This document shows positions 40,390-46,398 of a stretch of DNA of 46,398 bases, in pieces; positions within the stretch are counted from its first letter, which is position 1; the number at the start of each line of letters is the position of its first letter. The stretch comes from Acidobacteriota bacterium. GTDB lineage: Bacteria > Acidobacteriota > Blastocatellia > UBA7656. The position numbers and the translations under genes were made by a program. The stretch is from the NCBI GenBank assembly GCA_038040445.1, contig JBBPIG010000027.1, positions 45,202 through 91,599 on the forward strand, given 5' to 3'. The notes under the pieces are model-generated. The model made no database searches and was not told where the DNA came from. It worked only from the letters and a program-made list of their open reading frames with translations.

Positions 40390-43300
40390 TTAACGTCCGG
40401 GACGGAGGGTTATCTCACTACGTCGATAGTCGGGTCTTCCCGCACGATCCCTCCGGTCGGGCACCATGTATGTTGATCCACTACTTGGATGACGACGGGT
40501 ACCAGGATGCACGTTGCGGTTCGAAGAGAATGACAAGGTTGTATCGTACCCGGTCGTTGGCCGTTGGAGTTCATTCGCCATCCTGGCTCCGATAGATTGT
40601 TCACCACCTAATGCGCTGTTGCAGGAGTTTAGCACGGCGGTCGCCCCAGGGCTTAGATTCCGATTATCTAGTTCCGAAATGTTAGATGCGTCGATGTTCG
40701 TCTCAGCGCCGGAGCCCTGGCCGACAAACAGCATATCTGAACGACCGTGGCCGAAATATTCGACCCGATCGATCGTCCCATTAGTCGTTAGGGCCTCATT
40801 AAACTCGCCCACGGTTGACGCACGTTCGATGTTAACAGTGTATCCTGCTTGTCTGAGTTCTCCAGCTCTCGTTTCTGCGGCACGCACGAAATTATTGCCG
40901 ACGTTGTGGTCCAGTAAACCCGCATCACCCACGATTAGGACAGCGCGCTGCTGTTGTTGACGTCTTTGTTCCTCTTCAGCAACCGCCGCCGCCAAGCCAG
41001 CAATGGGCACACTAAGCTGACCTGTTGGATCTACGAACTTGAGCGGGTTGTTCCAGCAATAGACATAGTGGTTCCAGTTCCTTGGCTCACTCAGGTACCT
41101 CGTGAATTCCTTCTTGCCCTCGCTATCAAGGATCGGGTTATGGGGGTCAACCGACGTGAACCTCCCCTGCGCAGATGAGTAGTACCTCGCAAGGAAGTAA
41201 TCAAGCCCCGATTCGTTGTCTCTTTCTTTTTGGGTGAACCTCTGTCGCGTACTATCCAGAGCGCCGTAACCTGCTACGCTTCCACGCCCGCCGATCGTCG
41301 AGCTTATCTCTTCACCAAACGGAAGGCAGTCGTGTCGAGCGACGCTTCCATCGGGCTTCATCACGACCCGCGTGCTCCCAAGGTGATCGCTTGTCAAATA
41401 GCTTGTTCCGCTTCCAGTCGGAGGGCCAGATGTGTATTCAGCTATCAACTGGCCTCCAACATTATACACAAACACAGTTGTGCCTGAGCTGTCGATCTTC
41501 TTCACTCGATGACCATCGCCGTCATAGGAATAGAAGTTCGTAGCTTGTTGGGTCTTGGTGTACTGCGTCTGCCGGTTCTCTGCATCATAGACTATCCCGT
41601 TGGCAGAAGTAGCCGGTTCGCTCGTCAGATTGCCCGCGCCATCGTAGCCGTAGCTCTGTCCCGATGTGAAGCGATTGGTCGTCTGGCTTATTGTAGGATT
41701 CGGGCCAAGGACATTAGCGGTAGTGTTCGCCACATCGAAGTTTCGGTTGGCGTATCGATCATAGCTGAATGCCTGCTTCCATTGCAGTGTTCCTGTGCAG
41801 TTACTCCCGCTGCGCTCTTCCGCTGTCGCCAACCTGTTCAGCGAGTCATATCCATAGCACTGGTTCAGAGTCAGACCCGGCGCGGTGATCTTCTGTGTTA
41901 TGACATTGCCATTGTTGTTGCTCGTGGGTCCGTATCCATAATCCAGCATCAGGAGACTCGAATCCGTAGCGGATGTTCCGAGTCCGATCTGTATCGGCTG
42001 CAAGCGGCTATTGAACGTCGTGTGTTCCCACTTCCCGTTGCCAAGCTGCATCGCCGCCACAGCTCCGTGCGCAGCGTAGCTGAACTGCGAAGCGTAGGTC
42101 TTATTCGATTCGCCCGTCTTCTGGCCATCCACGCTGGTCAATCGTCCGGCCACGTCATAGGCATTGGCTATCGTTCGGCCGCTGGGATAGACCTCACTGG
42201 TCATCTCACTGGCGAGGTCGTACTCGTATGTGAACCTGTAGTTCTGCGAGTCGCTTTGCTGCACGCTCACATTCGCCCGCCCGAGCCGGTCATAGCCCGT
42301 GTAGTTTCCCGCGCTCGTCCCGCCGTAGGTGACCGCCACCAGTCGCCCCGTCGAGAAGCCGCGGTCAAACAAAGAGGTTCCCGGGGCATTTGTTGGCAGC
42401 GATTGCCCATCGTACTTGTAAGCCACCGCCGGCGTGTTCTGCGGATCGTTCGTGTACGTCCGGCTCGTCACTCGGTTCAATGTGTCGTAGGCGTAGGTCG
42501 TGGTGATGCTTCGCGCGTCAAGCTTCGTCTTCAGATTCGAATTCTCGTCGTAGGTGTAGCTGACACTCCCGCTCTCGGGATTGAAGGCGCTGGTCAATCG
42601 CTTCAATCCGTCGTAAACAAACGTCCGAGTCTGGGTCGTTCCAGTAGTCCCGATCTGCTGCTTCACTTGAGTCAAATCATCCAGCGCGTCATAGCTGTAC
42701 TTAGTCCGATAGCCTGCCGCCACCTCCGGGTGATTAGGAAACGTCACGGGTTCGGTTCCCGTTACCGTGTCGGCAGACCTGATCTCCCACACGTCGGTCA
42801 GTCGCCCGAGCCCGTCCGTCTTGCTGATTCGCTGCTTGCCCGCCTGGTCGGTCACAAGCACTCGCGATTCGCTGTAATCGGTCGTGACAGCGCCCGTTGA
42901 TGCGCCCGATCCATTGAATGTTTCCACGCGTTTCACTCGCCCAAGCGCGTCATAGCTGGTCACGGTCGTGCCGTAGGTCGCTTCACTGGTGGCAATGTAA
43001 GGGTTGGGGGTCTGACTCACTCTCCCGATCGCGTCAAAAGACTGCGTCGCGTGGATCACGCCTTCAGGTGCGTACTGTCTGCTATCAACGGGGCGCCCGA
43101 GCCCGTCGTACAGAATCTCAGTCTTCAGCGCCGCGTCTTGAAGGGCCGTCTGATCGCTCTCGGTCGTGATTAAGCGGGAGGTGTCGTTGTACGTGTAACG
43201 CGTTCGTCGTCGCTGAGGTGATGTTGGGTCCCCGGTTACTCGCCCAAGGATCACTTCGGTAGGCCTGTCCAGAGAATCGTCATAGCTCACGCTCGTGACC

Positions 43301-45639
43301 ATTCCGTTTGTGTCTTCGCTGTTGATGGGCTTGCCCACGTAGTAGTCGAACTGGATGTACAATTCGTGGGTCATCGCATTTGTTATCTTCGTTGTGAACG
43401 CATAAGTGTGCAATCCGCCTGTCAGCTCGACTGGGTTCTGATCGTTCAGGCGTGAGTCATCGTCGGGCGTGCCGAAGCGATCGCTGAAGTCAAACGACGT
43501 CGAGTTGTTTCTCGCGTCCGTCACGCTCACCGCGTTGCCGGCGATGTCGTACAGCATAGACGTGGTTATTGAGCCTCCGGTATTCAGCCACCTGGTTGTT
43601 GATGTGAGATTACCACGCGCAGTTGTGACCGGCGACTGCCATCCGGTGATGCTCGGACGGGCCATTAGCGCGGCCGCGTCGTAGTAGAAATGCGTCTGCG
43701 CAGCAAGCGTTGTCGAGCCAGTAGCGCTGACAGCGTAGACGCGCTGTTCTTTAGGCAGGCTGCGCAGGTATGGCAGCGTGTTTACATTGGTCGCGATGCT
43801 GGAACCCGTGTAGTCAATTTCGTTCGTCTCGCCGATGATAACGTAATCAATTTCGGTCCGCCGCTTGGGATTCGCAGGAGGACTGCCGGTTCCATAATCA
43901 AACTCTTGAATGACCGTCTTGTTGTTGTACTGATCGTAGGAGTAACTCTGCTTTGCCACCTGGTTTGTCTGTACCCAGGTCGTAAGAGTTTGAGTGATAC
44001 GTGGATTGTTCGTTGGGGGAATGCACTCAGTGCAGCCGGAAGGATTCCACCAGGGTGGCGCGGTTTGATCGAACGTGTGCTCTACTCTTTGCAGAACAGT
44101 GGAGCCATCCGTATCTAACGCCTCGGTCTTGTATTCCTTTCCATTATTCCAAGGCCAATAAAATCCGACACCGTTGTTGTCCTCATTGGGGTTGTATACC
44201 GCACTGCCGTTGAAGTAATGGTTACTAGCCGTAAGCAGATTGAGGTTTGAATCGAACTGCTTAACAACGACATAACCCACGTTAGGGGGAGGCCCGAGAT
44301 CACCATTGACATATGTCTCCGGCACACTGTAGGTCTCTTTGCTGGCGAAGGAGACGCCGCTCGCGCCGTTTGGATAGACTCGGCGTTCAAGCACCCTTCG
44401 GTAGATTCCGCCGCGGCCGGTGTAGCCGCCGGTCAGCGCATTAATCATTCCTTCTCCCCAGTCATACTCCACCGCTCCTCCCGTGGGCAATACGACGCGC
44501 GAAAGCTCGCCGTAATCATTGTAGTAGAACTTGTAAGATCTGCCGTCCGGCAACCACACCGCGGAGGTCACTGATTCATCGAACGGCGTGTAGCTGGAAC
44601 CGCTGAAATTGGGGAACAGATCGTGGTAGGTTCGTATCACGAAGCCTGAGCGCAGCACGTTGCTCATCAGGTCTTTCGAGACTCTGACTTTACGATTGTC
44701 TTCTCCGAACCCCTGGAAAGATATTTCATCGCAGGTGCCGAAGGGTGCTCCGGCAGGTACGTCGTACGAGATCGTTACCTGGCGATTCAATGAATCAATT
44801 ATTCTCGTAACACGGCCGTCCGGATTGCCCTGCCAGTCAGTATGCTCGTAGAAGAAGGTTATGCGATTCCCGTTGCGGTCCTGCATCCAGGTCACCAGAC
44901 TTCCATCGATGCGATACCGTGTGCCATCGCGGACCAACAGAAATCCGGAAGGTATGACAGGGTCCGAATCGTGCAGCGGGATAGGCGTTCCATCGGGCGC
45001 GCAAGAGAAAAAGGTTGCCGAGGAACCGTCGGCAGTCACGAACACGGTTCCGCGGTCAAACCAAGGGTAATTGGGGCAATTGGGATAATCTGGTATTGGC
45101 TGAGGAGCTCCATCGGTGAGCTGGTCACGTAGCTCGTACTCAGTCCCGTCAGAGGTAGTGAAGGTTAGCCGAAGCAGAGACTTATCGGGAATTTCCTCTC
45201 CGAAGGTGCAGAATTTTGTGCCGAAAGTACTCGGTCTTCCCTCCATTGTCCCGGGGCCGTATCCGACCGTGTATCCTGTCCACCAGTTATACGTCGGATA
45301 AAATGCCGGGCTGCACGGAGAACAAGGGACATCCGTTACAACCCGCCACCGCGCTTCGATCTTTTTCATTACCGGAATTCGCGCTCCGCCGCGGCCGGCA
45401 ACATCCATCAGCGGCAAATGAAAGTTCAAGTTGCCATTGAAGAGATTGACACTGTCAAAACCGCTCAGCGGGTATGTTCCAGCGGGCAATCCGGGTTTCA
45501 AGAAGGGAGGCGTTGTTCCCTCTGCCCCACCCTGGGCCACGGCAAGGCTGCATGTGCCGAGTAGAACAACTGCGGTGGCTAATGTCTTGGCGAGACCGCC
45601 TCGCAGGCCAGCCCAGATTCGGCGAGTTGAAGTGGTCAT
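40390..45639 (-). CDS. Secreted RHS/YD-repeat protein with CHAT/caspase-like C-terminal domain
   Basis: A 1749-residue polymorphic-toxin-type protein. The signal peptide is visible (LATAVVLLGTCSLAVAQ, to about 35). A long shell of RHS/YD repeats follows (GLGRPVDSRQYAPEG, YDALGRVKRVETFNG, YDSLNRLATAEERSG). The core-closing block LDYFLARYYSSAQGRFTSVD ends at DPTG 1537-1540. The variable tip (about 1560-1749) starts RAVLIVGDAGLLDHN and contains VEYFGHGRSD (H1631) and VLNSCNSALGG (C1673), a His/Cys arrangement typical of caspase/CHAT peptidases. The tip ends with an R-rich tail. The ATG is preceded by AGAGGAC. The small gene downstream may be its immunity protein. Confidence 0.85.
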   Translation of the reverse strand: MTTSTRRIWAGLRGGLAKTLATAVVLLGTCSLAVAQGGAEGTTPPFLKPGLPAGTYPLSGFDSVNLFNGNLNFHLPLMDVAGRGGARIPVMKKIEARWRVVTDVPCSPCSPAFYPTYNWWTGYTVGYGPGTMEGRPSTFGTKFCTFGEEIPDKSLLRLTFTTSDGTEYELRDQLTDGAPQPIPDYPNCPNYPWFDRGTVFVTADGSSATFFSCAPDGTPIPLHDSDPVIPSGFLLVRDGTRYRIDGSLVTWMQDRNGNRITFFYEHTDWQGNPDGRVTRIIDSLNRQVTISYDVPAGAPFGTCDEISFQGFGEDNRKVRVSKDLMSNVLRSGFVIRTYHDLFPNFSGSSYTPFDESVTSAVWLPDGRSYKFYYNDYGELSRVVLPTGGAVEYDWGEGMINALTGGYTGRGGIYRRVLERRVYPNGASGVSFASKETYSVPETYVNGDLGPPPNVGYVVVKQFDSNLNLLTASNHYFNGSAVYNPNEDNNGVGFYWPWNNGKEYKTEALDTDGSTVLQRVEHTFDQTAPPWWNPSGCTECIPPTNNPRITQTLTTWVQTNQVAKQSYSYDQYNNKTVIQEFDYGTGSPPANPKRRTEIDYVIIGETNEIDYTGSSIATNVNTLPYLRSLPKEQRVYAVSATGSTTLAAQTHFYYDAAALMARPSITGWQSPVTTARGNLTSTTRWLNTGGSITTSMLYDIAGNAVSVTDARNNSTSFDFSDRFGTPDDDSRLNDQNPVELTGGLHTYAFTTKITNAMTHELYIQFDYYVGKPINSEDTNGMVTSVSYDDSLDRPTEVILGRVTGDPTSPQRRRTRYTYNDTSRLITTESDQTALQDAALKTEILYDGLGRPVDSRQYAPEGVIHATQSFDAIGRVSQTPNPYIATSEATYGTTVTSYDALGRVKRVETFNGSGASTGAVTTDYSESRVLVTDQAGKQRISKTDGLGRLTDVWEIRSADTVTGTEPVTFPNHPEVAAGYRTKYSYDALDDLTQVKQQIGTTGTTQTRTFVYDGLKRLTSAFNPESGSVSYTYDENSNLKTKLDARSITTTYAYDTLNRVTSRTYTNDPQNTPAVAYKYDGQSLPTNAPGTSLFDRGFSTGRLVAVTYGGTSAGNYTGYDRLGRANVSVQQSDSQNYRFTYEYDLASEMTSEVYPSGRTIANAYDVAGRLTSVDGQKTGESNKTYASQFSYAAHGAVAAMQLGNGKWEHTTFNSRLQPIQIGLGTSATDSSLLMLDYGYGPTSNNNGNVITQKITAPGLTLNQCYGYDSLNRLATAEERSGSNCTGTLQWKQAFSYDRYANRNFDVANTTANVLGPNPTISQTTNRFTSGQSYGYDGAGNLTSEPATSANGIVYDAENRQTQYTKTQQATNFYSYDGDGHRVKKIDSSGTTVFVYNVGGQLIAEYTSGPPTGSGTSYLTSDHLGSTRVVMKPDGSVARHDCLPFGEEISSTIGGRGSVAGYGALDSTRQRFTQKERDNESGLDYFLARYYSSAQGRFTSVDPHNPILDSEGKKEFTRYLSEPRNWNHYVYCWNNPLKFVDPTGQLSVPIAGLAAAVAEEEQRRQQQQRAVLIVGDAGLLDHNVGNNFVRAAETRAGELRQAGYTVNIERASTVGEFNEALTTNGTIDRVEYFGHGRSDMLFVGQGSGAETNIDASNISELDNRNLSPGATAVLNSCNSALGGEQSIGARMANELQRPTTGYDTTLSFSSNRNVHPGTRRHPSSGSTYMVPDRRDRAGRPDYRRSEITLRPGR

Positions 45640-45716
45640 TAGAGTGTCCTCTGCTGAACGTTCTTACCTCTAGGGCCTCGTCTGTCGACCGAGGTGATGA
45701 GCGCTCGCTTATAGCG

Positions 45717-46223
45717 TCATTTTTTCTCGATCGTGATCGTGCAATGCCAAGCAGGATGGTTAGCCTCGCGCAAGACATATGCGCCTGGGACGAGATCAAA
45801 CTTTCGTGCTAAGTCATGCTTAGCAATGGGCATTCCCGCCGTGTACAATCTCTTTCCACCTGGACCTTCCAAGATTAGATCGATGGTTCGCAGACCACTT
45901 CTGTTCTCGACTGCCAGCAGAAATGGTCCTTGGGGGCGGGCGATCTTTTCCGGCGCAAAACCCGTAGGTCGAATTGTTATCACCTCGGCTTCGACGCGCG
46001 TTGGTTCGGTTTGGGAGCCGGACCGCAAAAGCTCGGACGCAAGGCGCGGAGACGGAGCTTTGACATCGGTCGGGACCCGAACCGATCGCTTGTTGTAGGC
46101 TCGGACACCGAACACTCCGATCCCACATATCAATGCCGCGAGGGTAACCATTACAATCTTCCGAGAGGTATGTTCCCAAAACTGACGGCCGAATCTGCTT
46201 GTCGATCTCAACCTGTGCTTCAT
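45717..46223 (-). CDS. Membrane-anchored cupredoxin-like protein
   Basis: A 168-residue protein with one N-terminal membrane helix (KIVMVTLAALICGIGVFGV, about 23-41) and a C-terminal beta-sandwich. The C-terminal sequence (ITIRPTGFAPEKIARPQGPF, LLAVENRSGLRTIDLILEG, PGAYVLREANHPAWHCTITI) resembles cupredoxin-like domains found in Acidobacteriota. Only one Cys and a few His remain, so copper binding is uncertain. ATG 46223 follows GAGG and leaves a normal anchor; a longer frame to 46316 has no ribosome site. It precedes the RHS gene by 77 bases on the same strand. Confidence 0.7.
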   Translation of the reverse strand: MKHRLRSTSRFGRQFWEHTSRKIVMVTLAALICGIGVFGVRAYNKRSVRVPTDVKAPSPRLASELLRSGSQTEPTRVEAEVITIRPTGFAPEKIARPQGPFLLAVENRSGLRTIDLILEGPGGKRLYTAGMPIAKHDLARKFDLVPGAYVLREANHPAWHCTITIEKK

Positions 46224-46324
46224 TCTTGTAACCTCGCCTTTGAAAGTCTTAAGCGCGCCGAAAGAGGTGGCCGCCCACTCAAGCACAAACCGGTAACGGA
46301 TCTGAGTCCGATCCACGACGCCAG

Positions 46325-46398
46325 CTATTGCAAACTGAGTAGCACCAGAATCTCTCCGGTGCCTTTATCCAACGGTTCGAGCGCTTTGCCTATCAGGG
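46325..46398 (-). CDS. 3' end of a gene ending in a GKALEPLDKGTG motif (partial)
   Basis: The last 23 codons read LIGKALEPLDKGTGEILVLL and stop at 46325. The ending GKALEPL-x-x-GTG-x-I-x-VL is one I recognise from the C-termini of large beta-rich surface or tail-fibre-like proteins with a self-assembly domain. The body lies beyond the right edge. It lies 101 bases before the cupredoxin-like start on the same strand. Confidence 0.55.
   Translation of the reverse strand, partial: LIGKALEPLDKGTGEILVLLSLQ

Noticed and set aside
41509-42900. A 463-codon open frame on the plus strand inside the RHS gene
   Set aside because: It lies wholly antisense to the RHS repeats, has no ribosome site and an Arg/Val/Ile-heavy composition typical of a shadow frame of repetitive coding sequence.

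Overview
The window looks like a chromosomal segment of a Gram-negative, soil-type bacterium, most likely an Acidobacteriota member and perhaps Blastocatellia. This is inferred from overall protein character: a short primary sigma factor without an obvious region 1.1, an hslVU pair followed by a fibronectin lipoprotein, secreted CSLREA and FecR proteins, an eukaryote-like Ser/Thr kinase and a large secreted RHS protein. No rRNA, tRNA, CRISPR array or insertion sequence was recognised. Housekeeping anchors (rpoD, hslV, hslU) alternate with accessory blocks.

Layout. 1-157: 65-bp tandem repeat. 277-1206: uroporphyrinogen decarboxylase-family protein. 1277-2244 (minus): small-gene cluster with a MNT-type nucleotidyltransferase, a gene carrying two compensating frameshifts and an 85-residue conserved protein. 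2729-6547: M20D amidohydrolase plus a three-gene polar amino acid ABC importer. 6556-17157: a tightly packed six-gene cassette of histidine-kinase-like and receiver proteins, one fused to a region with a HEPN RNase motif. 17299-20807: small CxxC protein, vWA lipoprotein, four-helix membrane protein, and a membrane Ser/Thr kinase with an SH3-like tail. 20973-23580 (minus): hypothetical protein and rpoD with a clear terminator. 24011-25420: GH13 alpha-amylase-family enzyme. 25969-35036: five-gene operon (vWA-CSLREA secreted protein, FecR protein, TCO1-like adaptor, CHAT-SIR2 fusion, nSTAND-TPR NTPase). 35115-38314: hslV, hslU, FN3 lipoprotein. 38376-39383: ferredoxin-adenylate cyclase fusion. 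39513-39607: large hairpin. 39805-46398 (minus): putative immunity protein, RHS toxin with a CHAT/caspase-like tip, cupredoxin-like protein and the 3' end of another gene.

Two blocks are the best candidates for unusual systems. The first (6.5-17.2 kb, possibly 2.7-20.8 kb) has two ATPase/kinase-like proteins whose nucleotide-binding motifs are degraded in complementary ways, several degenerate receivers, two intact receivers, and a receiver protein with an Rx4H HEPN motif. It begins only eight bases after an amino acid importer, so nutrient or peptide sensing may feed a phosphorelay that ends in an RNase-like effector. That reading is inference. The second (26-35 kb) matches the logic of known CHAT/TCO1/nSTAND conflict systems: a sensor NTPase with TPRs, an adaptor, and an effector combining a caspase-like protease with an NAD-binding SIR2 domain. 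Here it is translationally coupled to secreted vWA and FecR proteins. The RHS gene carries a second, unrelated-looking CHAT/caspase-like His-Cys domain, so the window holds two proteolytic effectors of the same general class.
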